Shown piece by piece: positions 45,490-61,692 of a stretch of 64,000 bases of DNA. The position numbers were made by a program, and so were the translations under genes. Source of the stretch: Eriocheir sinensis (taxonomy: Eukaryota > Arthropoda > Malacostraca > Decapoda > Varunidae). The stretch covers positions 354,688 through 418,687 of the forward strand of contig NW_026111661.1 of NCBI RefSeq assembly GCF_024679095.1, read 5' to 3'. The notes below the pieces were generated by a model that saw only the letters and a program-made list of their open reading frames with translations, did no database searches and was not told the DNA's origin. Within the stretch, counting starts at the first letter, position 1. Every line of letters starts with the position of its first letter.

Positions 45490-46636
45490 GTATTTTATAT
45501 ATCTATTTTCACACAAATTTAATTACATTGTGTATTTTGCATATAGTTTTATATAAATTTACGTTATTTTATTATATTTATATTTATATTTATACAATAC
45601 ACATTCTTTTATTAGTATTTTGTTTATTTATTTTGATACGAGTTTACATTTTTTTAAGTGTATTTTGTATACCCTTTTTTATACGTATTTACCTCATTTT
45701 ATGTGTATTTTGTATATTTATTTTCATAGAAATCTAAGTTATTTTATGTGTATTCGTGTATATATTTTGAAAAAAATTTACATGGTTTTATATGTATTTT
45801 GCATATCTATTTCAATACAAATTTACCTTATTGTATGTGCATTTTGTATATTTATTTTAATACAAATTCAAATATTTTATGTGTGTCTTGGTAAAAATAT
45901 TTTTATAAAAAATGCGTTATTTTATGGGTATTTTGCATCTTAATTTTCATACAAATTTACATTATTTTATTAATATTCTGTGTATTTATTTTGATGCGAT
46001 TTTACATTATTCTATTTGTGTTTTGTATATATTTTTTTATACATATATACATTATTTAATGTGTATTTTTTATATATATTTTATACAAATTTACGTTATT
46101 TTAAGTGTATTTGTTAATATATTTTCATTTAAATTTACATTATTTTATGTGTTTTTTGTAAATGTATTTCAATACAAATTTACCTAATTTTATGAGTATT
46201 TTGTATATTTATTTTCATACAAATTAAAATTATTTTTGTGTATTTTTGTATATAGTTTTATACAAATTTAGGTGATTTTATGTGTATATTGTATATCTAT
46301 TTTCATACAAATACACATTCTTTTATTGATATTTTGTTTATTTATTTTGACGCGACTTTACATTATTTAATGTGTATTTTATATATATATATATTTTTTT
46401 TATACGTGCTTACATCATTTAATGTGTATTTTGTATATATATTTCTATAGAAATCTACGTTGATTTATGAGTTTTCGTATATAGATTTTGAAATAAATTT
46501 ACACTGTTTTATGTGTATTTTGCATATTTTTTCAATACAAATTTACCTTATTGTATATGCTTTTTGTATATTAATTTTAATACAAATTTAATTATGCTAT
46601 GTGTATTTTTGTATATGTATTTTTATAAAAATATGC
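45490..46636 (+). repeat. Satellite block, forward
   Basis: Forward monomers related to 61,693-62,760. Near 46,381 it carries a short tatatatatata run at the place where the 62-kb relative has a 114-bp AT tract. Confidence 0.81.
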
Positions 46637-47497
46637 GCCATAAAATTAAGTAAATACGTATAAAAAAATGTATACAAAATACACATAAAATAATGTAAAT
46701 TCGAATTAAAATAAATAAACAAAATACCAATAAAAGAATGTGTATTTGGATAAATATAAATATACAAAATACACATACAAAATAAACATAAAATAAGGAA
46801 GATTTGTAAAAAAATATATGTACAAAATACACATAAAATAATGTAAATTTATATGAAAATATATATACAAATACACATAAAATACCATGAATTTGTATAA
46901 AAATATATATTCAAAATAAATATTAAATAATGTAAATGCGTATAAAAATGTATATACAAAGTACATATAAAATAATGTAAACTCGTATCAATATAAATCA
47001 ACCAAACACCAATAAAATAGTATATATTTGAATGAAAATAAATTTACAAATTACACAAAACATAACTAAAATTTGTATTAAAATATATACAAAAATACAT
47101 AGAAATAATTTGAGTTTGTATGAAAATAGATTTACAAAATACACATAAAACTATGTAAATTTCTTTTGAAATGTATATACAAAATACCCATAAAATATTG
47201 TAAATTTGTGTCAAAATATATAAATATACATAAAATAACGTAAATTTGTATGAAAAATATATACAAAATACACATAGAATAATGTCAAATCGTATCAAAA
47301 TGAATGAGCAGAATATCAATTAAATAACGTAAATTTGTATGAAAATAAAGATGCAAAATACCCATAAAATAAAGCATATGTTTATAAAAATAGAGATACA
47401 AAAATACACATCGAATAATTAAATTTGTATTAAAATTAATATACAAAATGCGCATATAATAAGGTAAATTTGTATTGAAAAAATATGCAACATACAC
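46637..47497 (-). repeat. Satellite block, reverse
   Basis: Direct relative of 9,320-10,190 (offset about 37,310), with shared variants such as the joint gtatcaatataaatcaa. Its right part is the first half of a local 367-bp duplication. Confidence 0.81.
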
Positions 47498-47963
47498 GTT
47501 TACTCATAAAAATTTATATTATTTTATTGGTATTTTGTTTATTTATTTTGATACGAATTACATGATTATATATGTATTTTGTACATATTTTTACACATAA
47601 AATAACGTAAATTTGTATGAAAAATATATACAAAATACACATAGAATAATGTTAACTCGTATCAAAATGAAAGAGCAGAACATCTATAAAATAATGTAAA
47701 TTTGTATGAAAATAAAGATGCAAAATACCCAAAAAATAAAGCATATGTTTATAAAAATACAGATACAAAAATACATATCGAATAATTAAATTTATCTTAA
47801 AATTAATAAACAAATTGCGTATATAATAAGGTAAATTTGTATTGAAAAAATATGCAAAATACACGTTTACTCATACAAATTTATATTATTTTATTGGTAT
47901 TTTGTTTATTTATTTTGATACGAATTACATGATTATATGTGTATTTTGTACACATTTTTTTAT
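47230..47963. repeat. Local tandem duplication, 367-bp unit spanning an orientation switch
   Basis: 47,230-47,596 and 47,597-47,963 are direct copies at an offset of 367 bp. Each copy starts reverse (acataaaataacgtaaattt), passes through the same tacacgtttactcata junction (about 47,493 and 47,862) and ends forward. The inner forward piece 47,498-47,592 and reverse piece 47,593-47,866 are therefore by-products of the duplication. Differences between the units are mainly substitutions (for example ataatgtcaaatcg versus ataatgttaactcg), so it is older than the 12.84-kb duplication or in a faster-diverging region. Confidence 0.83.
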
Positions 47964-48678
47964 ACGTATTTACATTATTTAATGTGTATTTTGTTTATAT
48001 ATTTTCATACAAATTTACGTTATTACATGTGTATTTGTATAAATATTTTGATACAAATTTACTTTATTTCATGTATATTGTATATATATTTCAATTCAAA
48101 TTTAGCTTATATCGTGTGTATTTTGTATATATTTTCATACAAATTTAATTACTTCTGTGTATTTTTGTATATAGTTTTATATAAATCTACGTTATTTTAT
48201 GTGTATTTTGTATATTTATATTCATACAAATACACATTCTTTTAATGGTATTTTGTTTATTTATTTTGATACGAATTTACATTATTTTATGTATATTTTG
48301 TATACATTTTTTTATACGTATTTACTTCATTTTATGTGTATTTTGTATATATATTTTTATAGAAATCTACGTTATTTTATGTGTATTCGTATATATATTT
48401 TGAAACAAATTTACATTGTTTTATATGCATTTTGCATATCAAATTTACCTTATTGTATGTATTTTTTGTAGATTTATTTTAATACAAATTAAATTTTTTT
48501 ATGTATATATGTTGGTATATATATTTAAAAAAAAAATGCGTTATTTTATGGGTATTTTTGCCTCTTTATTTTCATACAAATTTACATTATTTTATTAATA
48601 TTCTGTGTATTTATTTTGATACGATTTTACATTATTCTATTTGTGTTTTGTATATATTTTTTTTATACAAATTTACGT
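47867..48678 (+). repeat. Satellite block, forward
   Basis: Forward monomers, closely related to 42.75-43.4 kb and 49.3-49.85 kb. One monomer near 48,440 is shortened (gcatatcaaatttacc), removing about 20 bases. Confidence 0.8.
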
Positions 48679-49318
48679 TTTTTTATAAAATTATTGATAC
48701 CAAAATACACATAAAAAAATTCTATTTGTATTAAAATAAATATACAAAATGCACATACAATAAGGTAAATTTGTATTGAAATAGATATGCAAAATACATA
48801 TAAAATAATGTAAATTTGTTTCAAAATATATATACGAATACACATAAAATAACGTAGATTTCTATAAAAATACATCTATAAAATACACATAACATTAAGT
48901 AAATACGTATAAAAAAATGTATACAAAATACACATAAAATAATGTAAATTCGTATAAATGTAAATAAACAATATACCAATAAAAGAATGTGTATTTGTAT
49001 AAATGGAAAATATAAAAAATGCACATAAAATAACGTAAATTTATATAAAACTATATGCATAAAATAACGCAAATTTCTATAATAATATATGTACAAAAAT
49101 GAACATAAAATAAATTTGCATAAAAATATATATACAAAACACACATTAGATAATGTAAATGAGTATAAAAATATGTATAGAAAATACCTATGAAATAATC
49201 TAAATTCGTATCGAATTAAATTAAGAAAATACCAATAAAATAATGTAATTTTGGATGAAAATATATATACAAAATACACATAAAATAACCTAAATACAAA
49301 TATACACATAAAATATTG
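48679..49318 (-). repeat. Satellite block, reverse
   Basis: Direct copy of 35,440-36,080 (shared gtatcgaattaaattaag, 49,208 and 35,959) and reverse complement of 52.61-53.25 kb. Confidence 0.82.
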
Positions 49319-49846
49319 TATTTTGTATATACATTTCAATTCAAATTTAGCTTATTTTATCTGTATTTTGTATATCTATTTTCATACGAATTTAATTACT
49401 TCTGTGTATTTTTGTATAGTTGTATACAAATTTACGTTATTTTATGTATTTTGTATATTTATATTTATACAAATACACATTCTTTTATTGGTATTTTCTT
49501 TATTTATTTTGATACGAATTTACATTATTTTATGTGTATTTTGTATACATTTTCTTATACGTATTTACTTCATTTTATGTGTTTTGTATATATATTTTTA
49601 TACAAATCTACGTTATTTTATGTGTATTTGTATATATATTTTGAAACAAATTTACATTGTTTTATATGTATTTTGCATATCTATTTCAATACAGATTTAC
49701 CTTATTGTATATGTATTTTGTATATTTATTTTAATACAAATTAATTTTTTCATGTGTATTTTGGTATATATATTTTTATAAAAAATGCGTTATTTAATGG
49801 GTATTTTGCATCTTAATTTTCATACAAATTTACATTATTTTATTAT
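49319..49846 (+). repeat. Satellite block, forward
   Basis: Short forward block related to 5.49-6.03 kb and 63.79-64.0 kb. It ends at a sharp switch, attattttattataaaataat, which is itself palindromic. Confidence 0.81.
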
Positions 49847-50585
<739 letters not shown>

Positions 50586-53500
50586 TATTCTAAATCTTTT
50601 TATTGATATTTGTTATTTATGTGTATTATGTATATGTTTTCTCATGGATATTTACATTATTTTATTGGTATTTTGTCTATTTATTTTGATACGAATTACA
50701 TGATTATTTGTATATTTTTGTACATTTTTTATACGTATTTACATTATTTAATGTATTTTGTTTATATGTTTTTATACAAATTTACGTTATTATATGTGAA
50801 TTTGTATAGGTATTTTGATACAAATTTACATTATTTTATGTATTTTGTATATATATTTCAATTCAAATTTAGCTTATTTTATGTGTATTTTGTATATCTA
50901 TTTATTTTAATACAAAATCAAATATTTTTTGTTTTTTCGTATATATTTTTATAAAAAATGCGTTATTTTATGAGTATTTTGCATCTTAATTTTCATACAA
51001 ATTTACATTATTTTATTAATATTTTCTGTATTTATTTTGATACGATTTTACATTATTTCATTTGTGTTTTGTATATATTTTTTTTATACATATTTACATT
51101 ATTTAATGTTTTTTTTTTGTATATTTATTGATACAAATTTACGTTATTTTAAGTCTATATGTTTATATATTTTCATTCAAATTTACATTATTTTATGTGT
51201 ATTTTGTATATGTATTTCAATACAAATTTACCTATTTTTATATGTTTTTTGTATATTTATTTTCATACAAGTTTAAATTATTTTTGTGTATTTTTGTATA
51301 TAGTTTTATACAAAGTTAGTTTATATTATGTTTAATTTGTATATCTATTTTCATTCAAATACACATTCTATTCATGAGATTTTCTTTAATTTTTTTGACA
51401 CGAATTAACATTATTTAATGTGTATTTTTTATATATATTTTTATACGTATTTACATTATTTCAAGTGTATTTTGTATATATATTTCTATAGAAATCTGCG
51501 TTATTTTATGTGTATTCGTATATATATTTTGAGACTAATTTACATTGTTTTATGTGTATTTTGCATATTTTTTCAATACAAATTTACCTTATTGTATGTG
51601 CATTTTGTATATTAATTTTAATACAAATTTGATTAATCTATGTGTATTTTTGTATATGTATTTTTATAAAAATATGCTTTATTTTATGGGTATTTTGCAT
51701 CTTTATTTTCATACAAATTTACATTATTTTATTGATATTCTGTGTATTTACTTTAATATGATTTTACATTATTCTATGTGTATTTTGTATATATTTTATA
51801 TAAAATGTATTTGTTTTCATTTCATACAAATCTACATTATTTTATGTGTTTTTTGTACATGTATTTAAATACAAATTTAACTAGTTATATGTGTATTTTG
51901 TATATCTATTTTGTATGTATATTTTTATAGAAATTTACTCTATTTTATGAGTATTCGTATATATATTTTGATACAAATTTACATTATTGATGTGTATTTT
52001 GCATATCTATTTCAATACCAATTTACTTTATTGTACGTGCATTTTGTATATTTATTTTAATACAAATTTAACTATTTTATATGTATTTTTGTATATATAT
52101 TTTTATGCAAATATGCGTTATTATATGAATATTTTGCATCTTTATTTTCATACAAATTTACATTATTTTATTGATATTCTCTTTATTTATTTTGATACGA
52201 TTTAACATTATTTTATGTGTATTTGTATATTTTTTTTTATACATATTTACATTATTTAATGTTCATTTTGTATATATATTTTTTCCAAATTTACATTATT
52301 TTGTGTATTTGTTTATATATTTTCATACAAATTTACATTATTTTATATGTTTTTTGTATATATATTTTTCTACGTATTTAAATTATTTTATGTATTGTAA
52401 TTTTCTCTATATACATTTTACAAAAATTACGTTATTTTATTGTGTGTATAAGTATATATTTTGATACAAATTTTATACAAATTCATGTTATTTAATGTGT
52501 ATTTGTATATATTTTCATACAAATTTATATTATTTTATGTATTTTTTTCATATATATTTCATTACAAATTTACCTTATTTTATGTTTATTTTGTATATTT
52601 ATTTCATTCAATTTTAAATTATTTTATGTGTATATTTGTATTTGTATTTAGGTTATTTTATGTGTATTTTGTGTATATATTTTCATCCAAAATTACATTA
52701 TTTTATTGATATTTTCTTAATTTAATTCGATTCGAATTTAGATTATTTCATAGCTATTTTGTATACATATTTTTATACTCATTTACATTATCTAAAGAGT
52801 GTTTTGTATATAAATTTTATGCAAATTTATTTTATGTTCATTTTGTACATATTTTTATAGAAATTTGCGTTATTTTATGTATATAGTTTTATATAAATTT
52901 ACGTTATTTTATGTGCATTTTGTATATTTATATTGATACAAATACACATTCTTATATTGTTATATTGTTTATTTACATTCATACGAATTTACATTATTTT
53001 ATGTGTATTTTTTATACATTTTTTTTATACGTATTTACTTAATATTATGTGTATTTTGTATATGTATTTTTATAGAAATCTACGTTATTTTATGTGTATT
53101 CGTATATATATTTTGAAACAAATCTACATTATTTTATATGTATTTTGCATATCTATTTCAATACAAATTTACCTTATTGTATGTGCATTTTGTATATTTA
53201 TTTTAATACAAATTCAAATATTTTATGTGTACTTTGGTATCAATAATTTTATAAAAAATGCGTTATTTTATAGGTATTTTGCATCTTAATTTTCATACAA
53301 ATTTACCTTATTTTATTAATATTCTGTGTATATATTTTGATACGATTTTACATTATACTATTTGTATTATGTATTTATTTTATTATACATATTTACATTA
53401 TTTAATGAGTATTTTGAATATATATTTCATACAAATTTACGTTATTATATGTGTATTTGTTTATATATTTTCTTTCAAATTTACATTATTTTATATGTAT

Positions 53501-54446
53501 TTTGTATATGTATTTCAATACAAATTAACCTACTTTTATGTGTATTTTGTATATTTCTTTTCATACAAATTTAAATTATTTTTGTGTATTTTTGTATATA
53601 GTTTTATACAAATTTAGGTTATTTTATGTATTTTTATAAATATTTTGATAAAAATTTACATTATTTTATGTATTTTGTATATACATTTCAATTCAAATTT
53701 AGCTTATTTTATCTGTATTTTGTAAATCTATTTTCATAATGAATTTAATAACTTCTGTGTATTTTTGTACATAGTTTATACAAATTTACGTTATTTTATG
53801 TATTTTTGTATATTTATTTATACAAACACATTCTTTTATTATATTTGTTTATTTATTTTTGAAACGAATTTACATTATTTTATGTGTATTTTGTATACAT
53901 TTTTCTTATAAGTATTTACTTAATTTTATTTTTATTTTGTATATATATTTTTATACAAATCTACGTTATTTTATGTGTATTCGTATATATATTTTGAAGC
54001 AAATTTACATTGTTTTATATGTATTTTGCATATCTATTTCATACAGATTTACCTTACTGTATGTGTACTTTGTATATTTATTTTAATACATATTAATATT
54101 TTTTGTATTTTTGTATTTTGGTATATATATTTTATAAAAAAAAAATGCGTTATTTAATGGTATTTGCATCTTTATTTTCATACAAATTTACATTGTTTTA
54201 TTAATATTCTGTGTATTTATTTTGATACGATTTTTACATTATTCTATTTGTGTTTTTTATATATATTTTTTATACATATTTACATTATTTAAGTGTATTT
54301 CGTATATATTAAAACAAATTTACGTTATTTTATGCGCTTCTGTTAAAATATTTGATAAATTTACATTATTTTATGTATTTTGTATATATATTTCAATACA
54401 AATTTAGTTTATTTTATGTATATTTTGTATATCTATTTTCATTCGT
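50586..54446 (+). repeat. Satellite block, forward, 3.9 kb
   Basis: Up to 53,625 this is the mirror of 35,070-38,110. From 53,630 it changes partner and follows 5,445-6,262 in direct orientation with more small indels, up to the forward-to-reverse switch at 54,446 that copies the one at 6,262. Confidence 0.84.
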
Positions 54447-56174
54447 ATCAAAATAAATAAACAAAATAGCAATAAAATAATGTAAATTTGTATGAGAAAA
54501 CATATACAAATACACATAAAATAACGCAAATTTGCATAAAAATATATAAACAAAACACACATTAAATAATGTAAATGCGTTCATAAAATAACCTAAATTT
54601 GTATAAAACTATATACAAAAATACACAAAAATATTTAAAATTTGTATGAAAAGAAATATACAAAATACATATAAAATTAGGTAAATTTGTATTGAAATAC
54701 ATATACAAAATACACATAAAATAATGTAAATTTGAATGAAAATATATAAACAAATACACTTAAAATAACGTAGATTTGTATAAAATATATATGCAAGATA
54801 CACAATAAATAATGTAAATGTGTATAAAAAAAATATTTAAAAAAAGAAATAGAATAATGTAAAATCCTGTCAATATAAATACACAGAATATCAATAAAAT
54901 AATATAAATTTGTATGAAAAGAAAGATGCAGAATTCCCATAAAATAGCGTATTTTTTATAAAAATATATATACGAAAATACACATAAAATATTTAAATTT
55001 GTATTGAAATAAATATACAAAATGCATATACAGTAGGTAAATATGTATTGAAAGAGATATTCAAAAATACATATAAAACAAAGTTAATTTGTTTCAAAAT
55101 ATATATACGAATACACATAAAATAACGTAGATTTCTATAGAAATATATATACAAATACACATGAAATTATGTTAATACGTATAAAAATATATATACAAAA
55201 TACATATCTAGGTAAATTCGTGTCAAAATAAATAAACAAAATATCATGAAAACAATGTGTATTTGCATGAAAATAAATAATAGATAATAAATTTGTATGA
55301 AATATATATGCAAGATACACATTAAATAATGAAAATATGTATAAAAAAATATATATACAAAAAACAAATAGAATAATGTGAAATCGTATCAAAATAAATA
55401 CACCGAATATTAATAAAATAATGTGAATTTGTATGAAAATAAAGATGCAAAATTCCCATCAAATAGCGCATTTCTTATAAAAATATATATACCAAAATAC
55501 ACATAAAATATTTAAATTTGTTTTGAAATAAATATACAAAATGCACATCAATAAGGTAAACTTGTATTGAAAGAGATATGCAAAAATACATATAAAACAA
55601 TGTAAATTTGTTTCAAAATATATATACGAATACACATAAAATAACGTAGATTTCTATAAAAATATATATACAAAATACACATAAAATTAAGTAAATACGT
55701 ATAAAAAAAGATATACAAAATACACATAGAATAATGTAAAATTGTTTAAAAAAAAAAATAAACAGAATATAAATAAAATAATGTAAATTTGTATGAAAAT
55801 AAAAATGCAAAATTCCCATAAAATAAAGCATATTTTTATAAAAATACATATACAAAAATACACACAGCATAATTAAATTTGTATTAAAATTAATATACAA
55901 AATGCATATACAATAAGGTAAATTTGTATTGAAAAAATATGCAAAATACACATAAAACAGAGTAAATTTATTTCAAAATCTATATACGAATACTCATAAA
56001 TCAACGTAGATTTCTATAGAAATATATATACAAAATACACATCAAATGATGTAAACACGTATAAAAATATATACATATAAAATACACATTAAATAATGTA
56101 AATTGCGTCAAAATAAATATACAAAATATCAATAAAAGAATGTGTATTTGTATGAAAATAGATATACAATATAC
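54447..56174 (-). repeat. Satellite block, reverse
   Basis: Reverse monomers closely related to 11.4-13.6 kb, including the gatatcatg-type monomer and tagataataaatttg near 55,280. A rare poly-A-rich joint, gtttaaaaaaaaaaataaac, occurs near 55,745. Confidence 0.82.
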
Positions 56175-56522
56175 ACGTTATTTTATGTGTATTCGTATAT
56201 ATTTTTGTAACAAATTTACACTGTTTTATTTGTATTTTGCGTTTTTTTCAATACAAATTTACCTTTTGTATGTGTGCATTTTGTATATTAATTTCAATAC
56301 AAATTTAATTATTCTATGTGTATTTTTGTATATGTGTTTTATAAAAATTTGCTTTATCTTATGGGTATTTTTGCATCTTTATTTTCATACAAATTGAAAT
56401 TATTTTATTGATATTCTGTGTAATTTATTTTGATACGATTTTACATTATTCTATGTATAATAAAATATATACAAAATTACAAAAAAATAATTTAAATTTG
56501 TTTGAAAATAGATATGCAAAAT
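56175..56522. repeat. Short forward then very short reverse satellite pieces
   Basis: 56,175-56,459 is forward, starting at tacacgttattttatg, and carries one anchor monomer. 56,460-56,522 is a reverse piece of little more than one monomer. Two switches within 65 bp make this one of the most fragmented spots in the window. Confidence 0.75.
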
Positions 56523-59500
56523 ATTTGTATATTGTATATATATTTCAATTCAAATGTAGCTTAGGTTGTGTGTATTTTGTATATATTTTCATACAAATTT
56601 ATTACTTCTATGTATTTTTGTATATAGTTTTATATAAATTTACGTTATTTTATGTGTATTTTGTATATTTATATTTATACAAATACACATTCTTTTATTG
56701 GTATTTTGTTTATTTATCTTGATGCGAATTTACATTATTTTATGTGTATTTTGTATACATTTTTTATACGTATTTGCTTCATTTTATGTGTATTTGTATA
56801 TATATTTTTATACGTATTTGCTTCATTTTATGTGCATTTTGAATATATTTTTATAGAAATCTACGTTATTTTATGTGTATTCGTATATATATTTTGAAAC
56901 AAATTTACATTGTTTTATATGTATTTTGCATATCTATTTCAATACAAATTTACCTTATTGTAGGTGTTTTTTGTATATTTATTTTAATACAAATTTAATT
57001 TTTTTATGTGTATTCTGGTATATATATTTTATAAAAAATGCATTATTTTATGGGTATTTTGCTTCTTTATTTTCATACAAATTTACATTATTTTATTAAT
57101 ATTTTGTTTATTTATTTTGATACGATTTTACATGATTCTGTTTGTGTTTGTACATATTATTTTTTATACAAATTTACTATTTTAACTGTATTTTGTATAT
57201 ATATTTTCTTTAAATTTAATTACTTCTGTGTATTTTGTATATAGTTTTATACAAATTTTACGATATTTATGTATTTGTGTATTTATATTTTTACATACAT
57301 TTTTTATACGTATTTACTTAATTTTATGTGTATTTTGTATATATATTTTATAGAAATCTACGTTTTTTGTTGTATTCGTATATATTTTGGAACAGATTTG
57401 CATTGTTTTATGTATTTTGCATATCGCTTTCAATACAAATTTACCTTATTGTAAAGTGCATTTATATATTTATTTCAATACTAGATTTAAATATTTTATA
57501 TTTTAGTATATATATTTTTATAAGAAATGCGCTATTTATGACAATTTTCCATACTATTTCATACTAAATTTACATTATTTTACTAATATTCAGTGTATTT
57601 ATTTTGTTAATTTACATTATTTCTATTTGTTTTTTTGTATATCTTTTTATACTATTTACATTATTTAATGAGTATCTTACAAAATATATTTATACAAATT
57701 TATTATCTATATCTATTTTACATATACAATATATTCTTTTCATGATATTTTATTTATTTTGACACAATTTACATTATTGATATATGTATTTTGTCTATAT
57801 TTTCTACATAATTTCATATATGTATTTTTTTATATATATTTCATAGAAATCTGCTTTTATTTTATGTGTATTAAATATATATTTTTTAAACAAATTTACA
57901 TTTATTTTTATATGTATTTTTGAATATCTCTTTTTAATACAAATTTACCTTACTGTATATGCATTTTGTATATTTATTTCCAATACAAATTTAATCATTT
58001 TATGTGTATTTTTGGTATATATTTTAAAAAAATGCGATAATTTTGGAATTTTTGCGCTTGTTTTCAAACAAATTTATTTTATTGATATTCTGTGTCTTTA
58101 TTTGATGCAATTTTACATTATTCTACTTGTTTTTTGACATATATATTTTATACATTTACATTATTGTGTGTCTGCATATATATATTTTATACAATTTACG
58201 ATATTGCAAGTATTTGTTTTATACCATTCAAATTTACATTTATTTTAATTCAATTACATTATTTTATGTATTTTATACATTTTTTTTACTTTGTGCCCAA
58301 ATTTTATGTGTATTTTGTATATTTTTTAAATCTACATTTTTATTTGTATTCATATATATTTTTGGCTAAATTGTTGTTTTATATGTATTTTTATATCTCT
58401 TTCATTACAAATTTTCTTATTATGTATGTACATCTTGTATGTATTTCCAATGCAAATTTTAAATATTTATGTGTATTTTGGTATATATTTTTACATAAAT
58501 GCCTTTCATTTTGTAAATTACCATCTTTATTTTCCTTAAATTTACATTATTTTATTATATTCAATTATTATTTTTGATACGATGTTACATTATTCTATTT
58601 ATTTTTTTGCATATACTTTTTTTATACATGTACATTCTTTATGTATCTTGCCTTATATATTTTATTAAATTTATTATCTGTTATCTATTTCCTTCATCTA
58701 GCTTCTTTTCATGATATTTGTTTATTTATTTTGACACAATTTACATTATTTGATATACTTATTTTGTATATATATTCTATATATTTAATATTTACATAAC
58801 GTTCGCATATATTTTGTATATATATATTTATAAATCACTTTTATTTATGTATTATTCAGTATGTATATTTTTGAAACAAATACATTTATTTTATATATAT
58901 TTTGAATATCTTTCAATACAAATTTACCTTACATATATACATTTTGTATATTTATTTAATACAAATTTAAATATTTTATGTATTTTAGGTAAAATATTTT
59001 ATAAAAAATACATTAATTTTAGAATTTATCTTTATTTTTATACAAATTTACATTTATTTTATTATTATTACTGTGTATTTATTTTGATACGATTTTACAT
59101 TATTTTATCTATTTTTTGTATATATATTTTTTATACATTACATTATTTAATGTGTATCTTGCATATATATTTTATACAAATTTACGTTATTTTAAGTATT
59201 TGTTTATATATTTTCATTCAAATTTACATTATTTTATGTATTTGTATATGTATTTCAATACTAAATTTACCTAATTTTATGTGTATTTTTGTCATATTTC
59301 TTTTCAAAACAAATTTCAATTATTTTGTGTATTTTTTGTGTATATAGTTTTATACAAATTTTAGGTTATTTTATGTACGCATTTCCACATTTATTTGAGT
59401 AGTGTGTTTTGTTATATATATATTTTTTTACCCAAATTTACTTTTATTATATGTGCATTTTTGTTCGCTATATTTTATAGAAATTTGCGTTATTTGTATA

Positions 59501-60237
59501 TGTTTTCTCATACAAATTTACATTATTTTTATTGCTATTTTGTTTTATTGATTTTTGATACAGATACACTGATTATATATGTATTTGTACATATTTTTTA
59601 TACGTATTTATATTACTTAATGTTGTATTTTGTTATATATTTTGTAAACAAATCTACGTTAATATATGTATTTGTATAAATATTTTGATACAAATTTTGT
59701 TATTTCCTATGTATTTGTATGTACATTTCAATTCACATTGCTTACCTTTCCAGCTGTATTATTGTATATATATTTTTCATACAAAATTTAATTACTTCTG
59801 TGTATTTTTGTATATAGTTTTATACAAATTTTGATAGCTTTTATATGTGTATTTTGTATATTTATATTTTTACAGATACACATTCTTTTACTAATTATTT
59901 TGTTTTATTTATTTTGATACGATTTTTATGTATTTTTTTGTATTCATTTTTTATACATGTTACTTCATTTTATGTGTATTTTGTATATATTTTTATAGAA
60001 ATCTACGTTATTTTATGTGTATTCGTATATATATTTTGAAACAAATTAACATTGTTTGTTTTATATGTATTTTGCATATATCTTCAATACAAACTTACCA
60101 AATTACTTTTATATTTATGTACATTTGTACATATATTTTAGAAATTTGCGTTATTTTATGTGTGTATTTGTATATAGTTTTCTCTCAAGCTCGTTACATT
60201 ATTTTATTGCTATTTTGTTTATTTATTTTGATACAAA
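56523..60237 (+). repeat. Satellite block, forward, degraded from about 57.15 kb
   Basis: Monomers are clear up to 57.1 kb. After that the same monomers can be followed but with frequent small indels. 57.3-59.4 kb resembles 15.8-17.0 kb, and 59.45-60.0 kb is the reverse complement of about 10.97-11.48 kb with shared rare motifs (ttgtatgtacatttcaatt). The most diverged stretch is 58,100-58,900. Confidence 0.78.
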
Positions 60238-61692
60238 ATGAAAATAGATATACAAAATATACATAAAAACAAACTAGAATTTCAACATTGAAATATATAT
60301 ACAAAATACATAAAAATAATGTAATTTGTAATCAAAATATTTAATTGAATGCGCATAAATAGCATCAAGACTAAATTTTGTTTTAAATATACAAAATACA
60401 CATTAAATAATGTAAGTAATGTATAAAATATATACAAAACACAAATAGAATAAAGAAATGTAAAATCGTATCCAAAATAAATACACAGAATATTAATAAA
60501 ACAATGAAAATTTGTGTGTAAATAAAAAGATGCAAAATACCCGATTAATAACATTTTTTATAAAAATATATATACCAAAATACACATGAAAAAAATTAAT
60601 TTGTATTAAAATAAATAAACAAAATACCTATATACAATAAGGTAAATCTGTATTGAAATAGACAATGCAAAATACATATAAAACAATGTAAATGGTGTTT
60701 CAAATAATATACGAATACACATAAAATAACGTAGATTTGTATAAAATATATATACAAAATACACATAAAATGAAAATAAATACATTATGAAAATATATAC
60801 AAAATACACATAAAATAATGTAAAATTCATTATCCAAGTAGTAAACAAAATACTGTCAATAAGATATTTGTTGTATAAATATAAATATACAAAATACACA
60901 TTAAATTACGTAAGTTGTATAAACTATATACAAAAATACACAATGATTAAGAGATTCGTATGAAAATGAATATACAAGATACAGATAAAATAAATCTGAA
61001 ATTTGAATTGAAATGTATATACAAATACACAGCAAGGCAATGTGAGGTTGTATCAAAATATTTATAAAAATACCCATAAAATAACTTGCATTTTTTATTT
61101 TTAAAAATATATACCAAAATACACATAAAAATTAAATTTATTATTAAAATAAATATCAAAAAACTTACATACAATAAGGTAAATTTGTATTGAAATAGTT
61201 ATGCAAAATACATATATAAAAGTAATGTAAATTTGTTTCAAATATATATACGAATACACATTTTCAAATAACGTAGATTTCTATAAAATATATATACAAA
61301 TACACATTAAATGTAATAAATACGTGTAAAAAGAAATGTATTCAAAATACACATAAAATAATGTAAATTCGTATCAAAATAAATATACAAAATACCAATA
61401 AAAGATATGTGTGTTGTATAAATATAAATATACAAAATACATAAAATAACATAGAATTTATATAAAACTATACAAGAAATACTGAAGTATTTTAATTTAT
61501 ATGAAAATGAATATACAAAATAAGGTAAATTCGTTTCGATTCAATAAACAAAATTCAGATAAAGAACATTTATGTTGTAGAAAAATAAATTTACAAAAAT
61601 ACACACGATAAATAACGAAAATTTGTGAAAATATTTATAAAAAATAAGCAAAACAAATTTCAATTTGTATGAAAATAAATATACAAAATACA
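60238..61692 (-). repeat. Satellite block, reverse, indel-rich
   Basis: Follows 41,420-42,240 (shared switch gaaaatagatatacaaaata) and then, from about 61,070, 44,880-45,489. Numerous extra or missing bases relative to both. Ends at tacatgta (61,689-61,696). Confidence 0.76.

Noticed and set aside
57150..60240. Unique or gene-containing sequence, because the monomer rhythm is weak
   Set aside because: It can be aligned to cleaner copies in the same window once small indels are allowed, so it is still satellite.
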